Positions 21,183 to 29,900 of a stretch of 64,000 bases of DNA are shown here, in pieces (position 1 is the first letter of the stretch; each line of letters begins with the position of its first letter). Under the pieces are notes generated by a model that saw only the letters and a list, made by a program, of their open reading frames with translations, was not told the origin of the DNA and ran no database searches. The stretch spans positions 310,001 through 374,000 of the forward strand of contig NZ_JABEYA020000002.1 of assembly GCF_013074385.2 (NCBI RefSeq), written 5' to 3'. The DNA comes from Vibrio ostreicida (GTDB taxonomy: Bacteria; Pseudomonadota; Gammaproteobacteria; Enterobacterales; Vibrionaceae). Position numbers and translations under genes: made by a program.

Positions 21183-22769
21183 ATGAGTTCATCTGCTTCA
21201 ATAAAACAAAAATCGCCCAAGAAACCCGTCTTTACTCGCTTCTTGGACGGGGTCGAATATTTGGGGAATCTACTCCCTCATCCAATCACACTTTTTGCCA
21301 TTCTTTGCGTTTTTATCTTGGTTGCATCGGGTATCGCTGGTTATTTTGACGTTGCCGTGGTCGACCCTCGACCTGAAGGGGCCGCCGGACGTGCCGCCGA
21401 TGGTATGATACGAGTCGTCAATTTGTTGAGTGTCGATGGATTGCAGTTAATCGTCACTAATTTGGTCAAGAACTTTGTCGGTTTTGCGCCGCTAGGCACC
21501 GTGTTGGTTGCGTTGCTAGGGGTCGCAGTTGCCGAGTCTTCTGGTTTGCTGTCCGCTGCGATGCGTGGTTTGGTCATGGGTGCGTCAAAGCGCATGGTGA
21601 CCGTGACAGTGGTGTTTGCAGGGATAATATCTAACACGGCATCTGAGCTGGGTTATGTGGTGCTGATCCCGCTGGCTGCGATGTTATTTCATTCTTTGGG
21701 GCGTCACCCTTTGGCGGGTTTGGCTGCCGCGTTTGCAGGCGTTTCCGGTGGGTATTCGGCCAATCTACTGATTGGGACAGTCGATCCCCTGCTTTCTGGT
21801 ATTACAGAAACCGCCGCGCAATTGATGGACCCAAACTATACTGTTGGCCCTGAAGTCAACTGGTACTTTATGTTTGTGTCGACCTTTTTTATTGCAGGGG
21901 TGGGGGCGCTGGTCACGGAAAAAATCGTTGAACCGAAATTAGGCAATTATAACGATGAAGATGCTTCGGAAGATTTGAGTAAGGATACCTTGGGCAAGTT
22001 GTCTTCTATAGAAAAGAGGGGCCTAAAACTGGCCGGACTGGCTGTATTGTGTGTGTCCTTCCTGTTGGCGTGGACCATTGTGCCTGAAGATGGCGTTCTG
22101 CGTTCCGATACGGGGACAGTCGCGGGTTCGCCGTTTTTGAAAAGCATCGTCGCGTTTATTTTTGTTTTCTTCGCTATTCCTGGTTTGGTGTATGGCAAGG
22201 TTGTCGGGACCATGAACAATGATCGCGATGTGATTGACGCCATGTCTAAATCGATGTCATCGATGGGCATGTATATTGTTTTGGTCTTCTTCGCCGCTCA
22301 GTTTGTCGCGTTCTCTAAATGGAGCAACTTTGGTCAGGTGTTTGCAGTAGGAGGAGCGACCTTCCTGCAGGAGATTGGTCTGACTGGACCCATGTTGTTT
22401 TTTGCATTTATTCTGCTTTGTGGTTTTATCAACTTAATGATCGGTTCGGCCTCTGCACAATGGGCGGTGACAGCACCTATCTTTGTCCCGATGTTGATGC
22501 TGGTGGGTTATGCTCCCGAAACTATTCAGGCTGCGTACCGAATTGGGGATTCTGCCACCAATATTATTACGCCAATGATGAGCTATTTTGCTCTTATCCT
22601 TGCGGTGGCGACTCGCTACATTAAGAACTTAGGGATCGGGACGTTGATTGCGACGATGTTACCGTACTCTTTGTGCTTTATTGTGGGCTGGAGCCTGCTG
22701 TTCTACCTATGGGTATTTGTATTGGGTTTACCCGTGGGGCCAGGGGCGGCAACTTACTATACCCCTTAG
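21183..22769 (+). CDS. AbgT-family transporter (p-aminobenzoyl-glutamate family)
   Basis: A 528-residue integral membrane protein with about a dozen hydrophobic segments. Family members take up p-aminobenzoyl-glutamate or export sulfonamides. Characteristic stretches include ERVEYLGN-type FLDGVEYLGNLLPHP near the N-terminus, and GDSATNIITPMMSYF late in the protein. ATG 21183 is preceded by AAGGAGG; an in-frame upstream start at 21132 has no ribosome site. No abgAB hydrolase genes are adjacent, so the substrate is open. Confidence 0.9.
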   Translation: MSSSASIKQKSPKKPVFTRFLDGVEYLGNLLPHPITLFAILCVFILVASGIAGYFDVAVVDPRPEGAAGRAADGMIRVVNLLSVDGLQLIVTNLVKNFVGFAPLGTVLVALLGVAVAESSGLLSAAMRGLVMGASKRMVTVTVVFAGIISNTASELGYVVLIPLAAMLFHSLGRHPLAGLAAAFAGVSGGYSANLLIGTVDPLLSGITETAAQLMDPNYTVGPEVNWYFMFVSTFFIAGVGALVTEKIVEPKLGNYNDEDASEDLSKDTLGKLSSIEKRGLKLAGLAVLCVSFLLAWTIVPEDGVLRSDTGTVAGSPFLKSIVAFIFVFFAIPGLVYGKVVGTMNNDRDVIDAMSKSMSSMGMYIVLVFFAAQFVAFSKWSNFGQVFAVGGATFLQEIGLTGPMLFFAFILLCGFINLMIGSASAQWAVTAPIFVPMLMLVGYAPETIQAAYRIGDSATNIITPMMSYFALILAVATRYIKNLGIGTLIATMLPYSLCFIVGWSLLFYLWVFVLGLPVGPGAATYYTP

Positions 22770-22790
22770 ACGCTAAGTTGGTCATATTGA

Positions 22791-22820
22791 AACCGGAAGC
22801 TTTTACGCTTCCGGTTTTTC
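22791..22820 (+). terminator. Rho-independent terminator after the AbgT-family gene
   Basis: AACCGGAAGC pairs with GCTTCCGGTT around TTTTAC and is followed by T's. Confidence 0.88.
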
Positions 22821-22884
22821 CCTCAAGGGTTATTTAACGTCTGTCCTACCGCGACAACGTTAGTGTCCATGCCAAGGCAACTGT

Positions 22885-23374
22885 TTAGCTATTGATTGTC
22901 TTCACATGCGCTTTGCCATCGTTATCGATACGAATCGCCTGTTTTTGATGTACGCCTTGACGTTCGCGGTGACTAGGATCTGCCGTTGGTGGTGTTGGCG
23001 CTCTTAACATTTGAAGGCGAATCTCAATCTCTCTGTCAATGATCCGACCAGCTGCCTGTTGGGCCGCTTTCTCTGCCGCTTCGCGTGAGGCTTTTTCGGC
23101 TGACTTTTGCGCTTTGTTGGCTACGGCCTCTATACGATGATGTACCCGTGTATCCGCAGCACTCGACATGCGGCTATTTATTTGAGCGGTAGGTCCTGTA
23201 ACTTGATCCATAGGTGGGATTATTTGCCAACGCTTTAGTCTCGACATAGTTACGCACTGTCTCTATAGTTTTCAGTTCGCGCATCACATCCTCAAGGGCA
23301 TTGGGTGGCGGCGTCATCGGTAACTTGTCAGCCGCTTCCTGATAAACATTCGCATCTGTTGGCACTGACAGCAC
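22885..23374 (-). pseudogene. Hypothetical gene split by a frameshift, 5' end unclear
   Basis: Two overlapping minus-strand frames read like one protein. Frame A (ending 23174) gives TDANVYQEAADKLPMTPPP, then RELKTIETVRNYVE and KALANNPTYG. Frame B (ending 22885) carries on with GPTAQINSRMSSAADTRVHH, a long Ala/Glu/Lys helix and a Pro-rich then charged tail. Frame B is +1 relative to A, so one extra base in about 23174-23247 would explain the break. Frame A stays open and protein-like upstream to 23443 but has no ATG; GTG 23374 is its only usable start. I do not recognise a function. A real pseudogene, an assembly error or recoding remain possible. Confidence 0.5.
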
Positions 23375-23461
23375 CTTGGGTATTGATGAGCTTAATAGAG
23401 TGAGGATATGGCCACAGTCATTGGTGCTAAAAGGATAAGAGAATCATGACTATGGTTAGGA

Positions 23462-23488
23462 AAGGCTGATACCTCAGGTATCAGCCTT
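23462..23488 (-). terminator. Terminator-like hairpin after metQ
   Basis: AAGGCTGATACC pairs with GGTATCAGCCTT around a 3-base loop, 20 bp past the metQ stop on the minus strand. The T-run is short. Confidence 0.65.
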
Positions 23489-23508
23489 CTGGGTGAGGCG
23501 TGCAATGA

Positions 23509-24318
23509 TTACCAGCCTTTCACGACACCACCGTGGAAGATATCAGACGCTGCTGAGTAGACTTCATCGGTTTGGTAAGACTTGATAAAGTGCTGCACAT
23601 TCTCTGCGTTGACGTTGTCTTCACGCGCGACAATGAGGTTAACGTAAGGAGATTGTTTATCTTCAACGAAGATTCCGTCTTTCTGTGGCGTCAGGTTAAT
23701 TGAGCTTGCGTAAGTGGTATTAATAACCGACAGTGCGACATCATCCAGAGAGCGAGGCAGTTGGGCGGCATCCAGTTCAAGGATGTTAAGGTTCTTTGGA
23801 TTTTCAGTAATATCACGAACCGTCGCCAGCAGCCCAACGTCTTCTCTTAGCTTAATCAGGCCCTGCTGTTCCAATAAGATCAATGAGCGCCCCAAGTTAG
23901 TTGGGTCATTAGGGACAGCGATCCGAGCACCATCTTTAAGATCGGCCACAGACGTCACCTGTTTTGAGTAGCCAGCGATCGGGTAGACGAACGTGTTGCC
24001 AGCCACTGAAAGTTTATAGCCGCGGTCGATGACTTGTTGATCTAAATACGGCTTGTGTTGGAAAGCGTTGATATCAATTGAACCATCATCAAGCGCGGCG
24101 TTAGGGGTGACGTAATCGGTAAAGGTCACCAGTTCAACGTTAAGACCATATTGCTCCTTGGCCACTTGCGCCGCCACTTCGGCAACTTGAGCTTCTGCAC
24201 CGGCCATAACACCGACTTTGATTTTGCTGTTGTCTGTTTGCTTTTCACCACAACCTGCAAGAACGAGTGCAGATGCTGCCGCTGCTATTGTAAGCAGACC
24301 TTTTAAACCGAATTTCAT
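23509..24318 (-). CDS. metQ: D/L-methionine ABC transporter, substrate-binding lipoprotein
   Basis: Periplasmic NlpA-family lipoprotein that delivers methionine to MetI/MetN. The signal peptide ends in the lipobox LAGC near residue 22. The mature part has the family pattern VGVMAGAEAQV, FTDYVTPN, NAFQHKPYLDQ and VPNDPTNLGRSL. Normal length (269). It is the last gene of metN-metI-metQ, 30 bp after metI. Confidence 0.97.
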   Translation of the reverse strand: MKFGLKGLLTIAAAASALVLAGCGEKQTDNSKIKVGVMAGAEAQVAEVAAQVAKEQYGLNVELVTFTDYVTPNAALDDGSIDINAFQHKPYLDQQVIDRGYKLSVAGNTFVYPIAGYSKQVTSVADLKDGARIAVPNDPTNLGRSLILLEQQGLIKLREDVGLLATVRDITENPKNLNILELDAAQLPRSLDDVALSVINTTYASSINLTPQKDGIFVEDKQSPYVNLIVAREDNVNAENVQHFIKSYQTDEVYSAASDIFHGGVVKGW

Positions 24319-24348
24319 GACTTTCTCCTTAATGTAAATCTGAATTTT

Positions 24349-25026
24349 TTATCTGTGGTCGACACGACGGACAATCGCATCGCCTATCGACTGAATGATT
24401 TGGACTAATACGATCAGCATGACCACGGTGACGGCCATGATCACGACATCGTAACGGTGGAAACCATACCGGATCGCGACATCGCCCAACCCGCCACCGC
24501 CAACGGTGCCCGCCATCGCTGAGTAACTGACCAGCGTCACTAAGGTTATGGTGACGGAGTTGACAATGGTTGGCATCGCTTCGGGTAGCAGTACCTTATG
24601 GATGATTTGTATCGGGGTTGCCCCCATCGATTGGGCGGCTTCCACTAGGCCTGATGGTACTTCCAGCAGTGCCCCTTCAATTAAACGAGCCACAAATGGA
24701 ATCGCGCCTATGGTTAAGGGAACGATGGCGGCAGTTGTGCCAATAAAAGTGCCCAGCAACAGTTTAGTCAGAGGGATAATGGCCACCATCAGAACAAGGA
24801 AAGGCACCGAGCGACCGACGTTAACAACAGCACCAAGCACGCGGTTGAGTAGCGTATTTTCCAGTAAGCCACCGTGTTTAGAAGTATGCAGTATGACACC
24901 CAGAGGGATACCAACGGCAAAACCGACGACACCTGCGACAGACACCATATAAAGGGTTTCCCATGCAGCGCCCATGAGGAGGTTGCTGTTTAGGCTTAGC
25001 CATTGTGAAACCGTATTAAAGAACAT
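24349..25026 (-). CDS. metI: D-methionine ABC transporter permease
   Basis: Inner-membrane permease of 225 residues with about five transmembrane helices. The EAA-type coupling loop is visible as [23 protein letters not shown], which docks on MetN (core motif EAAQSMGA). Its start overlaps the end of metN by 11 bp, implying translational coupling. Confidence 0.97.
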   Translation of the reverse strand: MFFNTVSQWLSLNSNLLMGAAWETLYMVSVAGVVGFAVGIPLGVILHTSKHGGLLENTLLNRVLGAVVNVGRSVPFLVLMVAIIPLTKLLLGTFIGTTAAIVPLTIGAIPFVARLIEGALLEVPSGLVEAAQSMGATPIQIIHKVLLPEAMPTIVNSVTITLVTLVSYSAMAGTVGGGGLGDVAIRYGFHRYDVVIMAVTVVMLIVLVQIIQSIGDAIVRRVDHR

Positions 25027-26050
25027 AACCCAATACCTCTACTTTTACATTGTGCTCACGTAGGAACTCGATCGCTCCGTTATCGTCTTGCTCGTTGCCA
25101 AAGAGTTCTGCGACCATCATGCCAAATTTCACACCGCCCGCGTAATCAAGGTCTGAACTCAAGATACTGACATCAATATTAAATTTACGTGCAATTTGTG
25201 TCATTAGAGGAGCATCAACAGTTGCACCCGTAAATTCAAGGCGAACCAAAGGATAGCTGCCTTCCACACGGTTGGGTTGTAAACGAGACTGGTAATCTTC
25301 TGGAATAGAAAGATCCAACGTTGAGCGGATAAACTCGTGTGCCAGCTCTGTTTTGGGGTGTGCAAAAATTTCCCCTACTGTGCCTTTCTCGACCAAGACA
25401 CCATCACCGATGATCGCCACCTGATGGCAAATACTTTTCACCACGTCCATTTCATGAGTGATCAGCAAAATAGTGATGTTGAGATCGCGGTTTATCTTTT
25501 TGAGGAGCTCCAGAATCGATTGGGTCGTCGCAGGATCGAGAGCGCTGGTCGCTTCGTCACACAACAACACTTTGGGGTCTGAGGCCAGAGCGCGGGCGAT
25601 AGCCACACGTTGTTTTTGCCCTCCACTGAGATTCGAAGGGTAGCTTTCGTGTTTATCATCCAGTCCAACCAAGGTCAGCAATTCGGTTACTTTGGTCTCA
25701 ATAGATGCTTTATCTGCTGACGCCAGTTCCAGTGGTAGTGCTACGTTTTCAAATACGGTGCGAGAAGACAGCAGATTAAAGTGCTGAAAAATCATCCCTA
25801 TATTTCGTCGAGCATCGCTGAGTTGACGCTTTGACAATGTGGTTAAGTCTACGCCATCGACAATGATAGACCCAGTGGTGGGGGCTTCAAGCATGTTTAC
25901 ACAGCGAATAAGGGTACTTTTTCCGGCGCCTGACGAGCCAATAACACCGAAAATGGTGCCTTCAGAGATGTGCAGGTTAATGTCCTTTAAGGCCGCTATT
26001 TCCTTCGTTCCCTGAAGGAAGACTTTATTTACTTGATTCAATTCAATCAT
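25016..26050 (-). CDS. metN: Methionine ABC transporter ATP-binding protein
   Basis: ATPase of the MetNIQ importer. Walker A is GSSGAGKST, the signature LSGGQKQR and Walker [16 protein letters not shown]-terminal NIL/ACT-type regulatory domain (about 265-344) gives methionine-dependent trans-inhibition in the E. coli protein. The start at 26050 ([11 protein letters not shown]) gives 344 residues, the family length; upstream in-frame starts would add unrelated sequence. First gene of the operon behind the MetJ array. Confidence 0.97.
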   Translation of the reverse strand: MIELNQVNKVFLQGTKEIAALKDINLHISEGTIFGVIGSSGAGKSTLIRCVNMLEAPTTGSIIVDGVDLTTLSKRQLSDARRNIGMIFQHFNLLSSRTVFENVALPLELASADKASIETKVTELLTLVGLDDKHESYPSNLSGGQKQRVAIARALASDPKVLLCDEATSALDPATTQSILELLKKINRDLNITILLITHEMDVVKSICHQVAIIGDGVLVEKGTVGEIFAHPKTELAHEFIRSTLDLSIPEDYQSRLQPNRVEGSYPLVRLEFTGATVDAPLMTQIARKFNIDVSILSSDLDYAGGVKFGMMVAELFGNEQDDNGAIEFLREHNVKVEVLGYVL

Positions 26051-26120
26051 TGAGAAATCCGCTATCAGACTGCTTAGGGGAATAATAGATAATTTTGAAC
26101 TATCTCTCATTTAGTCTTCG

Positions 26121-26182
26121 ATGCTATGGGTTTGCGTTAAGAGTGTCAATAGATATTTTTACGTCTAGACGTCTAAACGTTT
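26121..26182 (-). promoter_or_regulatory. metNIQ promoter with tandem MetJ boxes
   Basis: On the minus strand, TTGACA (26144-26149), a 17-bp spacer and TAGCAT (26121-26126) form a good sigma-70 promoter. Just upstream at 26159-26182 lie three adjacent 8-bp met boxes; the middle one (26167-26174) is a perfect AGACGTCT and the flanking ones are partial. Tandem met boxes are the established MetJ-SAM operator, so methionine excess should repress this transporter. Confidence 0.88.
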
Positions 26183-26263
26183 TTTTGTTTAAACGGATGA
26201 GTAATTAGATAGTGATGAAAGAAATAAACCATGTAATAATTCTGATATAAATCGCAGATAGAG

Positions 26264-26833
26264 ATGTATATTTTGGCAAAACCCGCAGTCTTTTTAGATC
26301 GTGATGGCGTACTCAATGTTGATCATGGTTACGTTCACGATGAACACGACTTTGAGTTTATTGAAGGCGTGTTTGAAGCGACAAAAGCCCTCAAAGAATT
26401 AGGCTACCTGCTGGTATTGGTCACGAACCAATCTGGTATCGCGCGAGGTAAATTTAGCGAAGAGCGCTTCTTGTCGCTGACACAGTGGATGGACTGGAAC
26501 TTTGTTGACAATGGGGTTGAGTTTGATGGCTTCTATTATTGCCCTCATCATGCGGAACATGGAAAAGGTCAGTACAAACAAGAGTGCCAATGCCGTAAGC
26601 CCCAACCGGGGATGTTTCTTTCTGCGCGCGATGATTTGCACATAGATATGGCCAATTCCGTCATGGTGGGTGATAAAGCCGAAGACATGATGGCAGCGCA
26701 AGCGGCCGAAGTCGGGACACGTATATTGGTGCGAACCGGCAAAACGGTCACTGAGAGAGGGCAGGCTTTGGCTTGCGTGGTGCTTGATAGCATTGCTGAT
26801 GTCCCCCAATACTTAGCCAAACCCGCTGTTTGA
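26264..26833 (+). CDS. gmhB: D-glycero-beta-D-manno-heptose 1,7-bisphosphate 7-phosphatase
   Basis: HAD-superfamily phosphatase of the ADP-heptose pathway. The nucleophile motif is FLDRDGVLN near the N-terminus, motif II is VTNQSGI, the zinc-binding cysteine/histidine cluster is CPHHAEH...CQCRKP, and the late motif is MVGDKAEDM. Homologues usually begin MAKPAVF, which here would need the in-frame TTG at 26273 with AGAG nearby; ATG 26264 adds three residues. It is divergent from metN, and its promoter must lie close to the MetJ boxes. Confidence 0.95.
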   Translation: MYILAKPAVFLDRDGVLNVDHGYVHDEHDFEFIEGVFEATKALKELGYLLVLVTNQSGIARGKFSEERFLSLTQWMDWNFVDNGVEFDGFYYCPHHAEHGKGQYKQECQCRKPQPGMFLSARDDLHIDMANSVMVGDKAEDMMAAQAAEVGTRILVRTGKTVTERGQALACVVLDSIADVPQYLAKPAV

Positions 26834-26876
26834 GAATGAGGTCGCTTCCGCGGCCTTTTTCTATTGGAGAGTCTGT

Positions 26877-27221
26877 ATGAGATTGATGCAAGGATTGAGC
26901 GTAGCGCTCGCGTTGATAAGCTTGGGGTGCAGCCCGTCTGGGGCTGAACATCTTTACCCGAACTCGGCTGAATTTGTCGCGTATGACTGTATGGCCAATC
27001 AGAGATTTGATATTGCGCTTTTACCTGACCAACAAGCCGTTATACTGCGTTTTGCTGATCAACGCCTGCGTCTGACTCAGGTTCCGTCGGGATCTGGTGT
27101 GAAATACGTGCGGTACGACCACGAGTCACTGCATCATCCTGCTGTGATTTTGCACACGAAAGGTGATCAAGCATTGCTTGAAATAGACGATCTGGTTTAC
27201 AAAAACTGCAAGACCCATTAG
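26877..27221 (+). CDS. MliC-like lipoprotein (putative lysozyme inhibitor)
   Basis: A 114-residue secreted protein with a hydrophobic signal and a somewhat atypical lipobox (SLGC, Cys18). The mature part resembles the MliC/PliC family: an early Cys in YDCMANQ, then SGVKYVRYD and TKGDQALLEID ending in YKNC, so the two cysteines may form the family disulfide. MliC proteins inhibit C-type lysozyme. A TTGGAGA ribosome site precedes the ATG. It lies between gmhB and treR, 43 bp after gmhB. Confidence 0.7.
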   Translation: MRLMQGLSVALALISLGCSPSGAEHLYPNSAEFVAYDCMANQRFDIALLPDQQAVILRFADQRLRLTQVPSGSGVKYVRYDHESLHHPAVILHTKGDQALLEIDDLVYKNCKTH

Positions 27222-27270
27222 CGTTAACGGGCTGCGTAGCGCGATTTTTTCAATTCACTCTATTGATATT

Positions 27271-28215
27271 ATGACTAAAAAACTGACCATTCTCGATATT
27301 GCAAAGTTATCCGGTGTCGGAAAATCGACGGTATCACGCGTTCTGACCAATGATCCTAAAGTAAAGCCACAAACCAGAGCGAACGTTGAACGGGTGATTA
27401 AGGAATCCGGTTATGTGCCTTCAAAATCGGCTCAGGCGATGCGGGGAGGTAGCCAGAAAGTCGTGGGTGTGATTATTTCTCGATTGGATTCTCCTTCAGA
27501 AAATAAAGCCGTCGGAAGTATGTTGCAAGCGCTTTATCGTTTTGGCTACGATGCGGTGATCATGGAAAGTCAGTTTGATCGCGACAAGACCAATGAGCAC
27601 CTTGACGTCCTTAATAAGCGCAACGTTGATGGCGTGGTCGTCTTCGGTTTCAGTGATTTTGATATCGAACGTCTCGAAAGTTGGTGCCATCGCTCCTTGG
27701 TCATTGCGATGGATACTAAAGTGACCTCCTCGATTAATTACGATAACGAGGGCGTGATCCGCTATGCGCTTGAGCATCTGATCGAAAAAAAAGTAACAAA
27801 GACGGCTTTTATTGGTGTCCACCCATCGGATCGCACCACTGGTAAATTGCGTCTTGAGGCCTATTTGAGGTGGTGTGACAAGTATCAATTGACCGCCAAT
27901 TACCAGACCGGACATCTGCATCATGAAAGTGCTTATCAGCTCGTTGATAAAGTACTTACATCGGATATTGAGGCGATTGTTTGTGCCAGTGACACGCTGG
28001 CGCTGGGCGTGATTAAGCGCTTGCAGGAATTGGATCGGGAAGACGTTTTGGTGACAGGGGTCGGGGGCAATGAGCTGTTGTCTTTTCTCTTCCCTAAGGT
28101 GTTCAGTATTGATCCTGGTTACGCGCAAGCGGGAGAAAAAGCGGCTCAACTTTTGATTTCCCAGCTAAATGGTGACGCTGAAATCGTCCACATAACCCAA
28201 GCCCCTATTCTATAA
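27271..28215 (+). CDS. treR: Trehalose operon repressor (LacI family)
   Basis: 314 residues with an N-terminal helix-turn-helix (LTILDIAKLSGVGKSTVSRVL) and a LacI-type hinge and sugar-binding domain. In E. coli, TreR binds trehalose 6-phosphate as inducer and trehalose as anti-inducer. It lies upstream of treB in the same direction, and two TreR-like palindromes occupy the treR-treB gap. Confidence 0.95.
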   Translation: MTKKLTILDIAKLSGVGKSTVSRVLTNDPKVKPQTRANVERVIKESGYVPSKSAQAMRGGSQKVVGVIISRLDSPSENKAVGSMLQALYRFGYDAVIMESQFDRDKTNEHLDVLNKRNVDGVVVFGFSDFDIERLESWCHRSLVIAMDTKVTSSINYDNEGVIRYALEHLIEKKVTKTAFIGVHPSDRTTGKLRLEAYLRWCDKYQLTANYQTGHLHHESAYQLVDKVLTSDIEAIVCASDTLALGVIKRLQELDREDVLVTGVGGNELLSFLFPKVFSIDPGYAQAGEKAAQLLISQLNGDAEIVHITQAPIL

Positions 28216-28250
28216 TAACGTTCTAATTATTATGAAACTTATAAATATAA

Positions 28251-28340
28251 TGTGATCCCTCTCAATTAATAGGATTGTTCCCATTTATGTCTCAGGATGG
28301 CTTTGGCAGTATAATATATAGGTATGGGAATGTTCCCATA
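28251..28340 (+). promoter_or_regulatory. treB promoter: CRP-like half-site, -10 box, two TreR-like operators
   Basis: A consensus -10 TATAAT sits at 28310-28315 with no good -35. A CRP-like site (TGTGA-N6-TCAAT, 28251-28266) is centred about 63 bp upstream of the expected start, close to a class I position. Two similar palindromes around GGGAA/TTCCC flank the -10: 28268-28285 (imperfect) and 28323-28340 (TATGGGAATGTTCCCATA), 55 bp apart. This suggests catabolite activation plus TreR repression by a two-site arrangement. Confidence 0.72.
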
Positions 28341-28408
28341 ATGATTTTTACGCTTGTGATCAGAGAACTCTGATACCCGTTAAGAGCCAATCCAAGGTGG
28401 ACAATGAT

Positions 28409-29833
28409 ATGAGCAAGATTGCGCCTAAGCAAGTAGAGCGTCTGGTGGAACTGGTGGGCGGTCGCGATAATATTGCGAGCGTGAGCCACTGCCTGACACG
28501 CCTTCGTTTTGTACTAAACGATACCGAAAAAGCGGATCAAAAAGCCTTGGAAAGCTTGCCGATAGTAAAAGGTTGCTTTACCAATGCCGGTCAGTTTCAA
28601 GTTGTCATCGGCACAGAAGTTGACGATGTCTATAAACAACTCGTTGCATTGACAGGGCAAAATGAAGCGTCGAAGGACGAAGCGAAGCAAGCTGCCCGCC
28701 AGAATATGAATGTATTGGAACGGGGAATTTCCCATCTGGCTGAAATCTTTGTCCCTTTGCTTCCCGCCATTATTACCGGAGGGTTAATCCTCGGTTTTCG
28801 TAACGTCATTGGTGACATCAAAATGTTTGATGGCCAATCATTGACAGAGATCAGCCAGTTTTGGGCAACGGTTCACAGCTTCTTATGGTTAATTGGCGAA
28901 GCGATCTTCTTTTTCCTGCCTGTAGGCGTGTGTTGGTCGACAGTGAAAAAACTCGGTGGAACTCCGATTTTGGGGATTACACTCGGTGTGACCTTAGTGT
29001 CACCGCAATTGATGAACGCGTATTTGATTGGCAAACAAATACCAGAAATATGGGATTTTGGCCTGTTTACGATAGAAAAAGTCGGCTATCAGGCGCAGGT
29101 CATTCCGGCGATGCTAGCGGGCGTCGCGTTGGCATTTATTGAAACCAATTTGAAGCGTATTGTGCCGTCTTACCTGTATCTGGTGGTCGTGCCTTTTGTC
29201 TCTATTATTGTATCGGTGGTTTTAGCGCACGCATTGATTGGCCCATTTGGTCGCGTACTGGGTAATGGGGTTGCCTTGGTGGCTAAAATCGCAATGACAG
29301 GCGATTTTGCGGTGATCGGGTCAACACTATTTGGCTTTATATACGCCCCCTTAGTGATCACGGGTATTCACCACACCACCAACGCTGTTGATTTACAGTT
29401 GATGCAAGAATTAGGGGGTACCCCAATTTGGCCATTGATTGCCTTATCGAACATTGCTCAAGCTTCGGCAGTCGTCGGGATCATCATCATTAGCAAAAAG
29501 CATGGAGAACGAGACATTTCCGTTCCGGCTGCGATCTCGGCCTATTTAGGCGTCACTGAACCAGCCATGTATGGAATTAACCTCAAGTATAAATTCCCGA
29601 TGTTAAGCGCCATGGTTGGTAGCGCCATTGCAGCAGCGATCTGCGGCAGTGCAGGGGTCATGGCCAATGGGATTGGAGTTGGTGGATTGCCGGGGATCTT
29701 ATCAATTCAACCCCAGTTTTGGGGCATCTTCTCGCTGGCAATGCTGGTGGCGATTACCGTTCCCGTTACGTTAACTCTATTCCTGTACAAGCGGGCGCAA
29801 AGTAAGGGTGAGCTTGCTTCTGCGAGCGTCTAA
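28409..29833 (+). CDS. treB: PTS trehalose transporter subunit IIBC
   Basis: Imports trehalose as trehalose 6-phosphate. An N-terminal EIIB domain carries the phospho-cysteine in SHCLTRLRF (about residue 26), followed by a IIC domain with about ten membrane helices. There is no IIA domain, so it should be phosphorylated by IIA-Glc (crr, in this window). ATG 28409 is preceded by AAGGTGG at 8 bp; an upstream GTG at 28397 lies inside that ribosome site. treC follows 67 bp downstream. Confidence 0.96.
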   Translation: MSKIAPKQVERLVELVGGRDNIASVSHCLTRLRFVLNDTEKADQKALESLPIVKGCFTNAGQFQVVIGTEVDDVYKQLVALTGQNEASKDEAKQAARQNMNVLERGISHLAEIFVPLLPAIITGGLILGFRNVIGDIKMFDGQSLTEISQFWATVHSFLWLIGEAIFFFLPVGVCWSTVKKLGGTPILGITLGVTLVSPQLMNAYLIGKQIPEIWDFGLFTIEKVGYQAQVIPAMLAGVALAFIETNLKRIVPSYLYLVVVPFVSIIVSVVLAHALIGPFGRVLGNGVALVAKIAMTGDFAVIGSTLFGFIYAPLVITGIHHTTNAVDLQLMQELGGTPIWPLIALSNIAQASAVVGIIIISKKHGERDISVPAAISAYLGVTEPAMYGINLKYKFPMLSAMVGSAIAAAICGSAGVMANGIGVGGLPGILSIQPQFWGIFSLAMLVAITVPVTLTLFLYKRAQSKGELASASV

Positions 29834-29900
29834 TGATTTTGTTTAGGAGTGGCCATGGGCGGCTCCTTTTTTATATTGTTTTTGGTAAGTGAGTTTTGTA

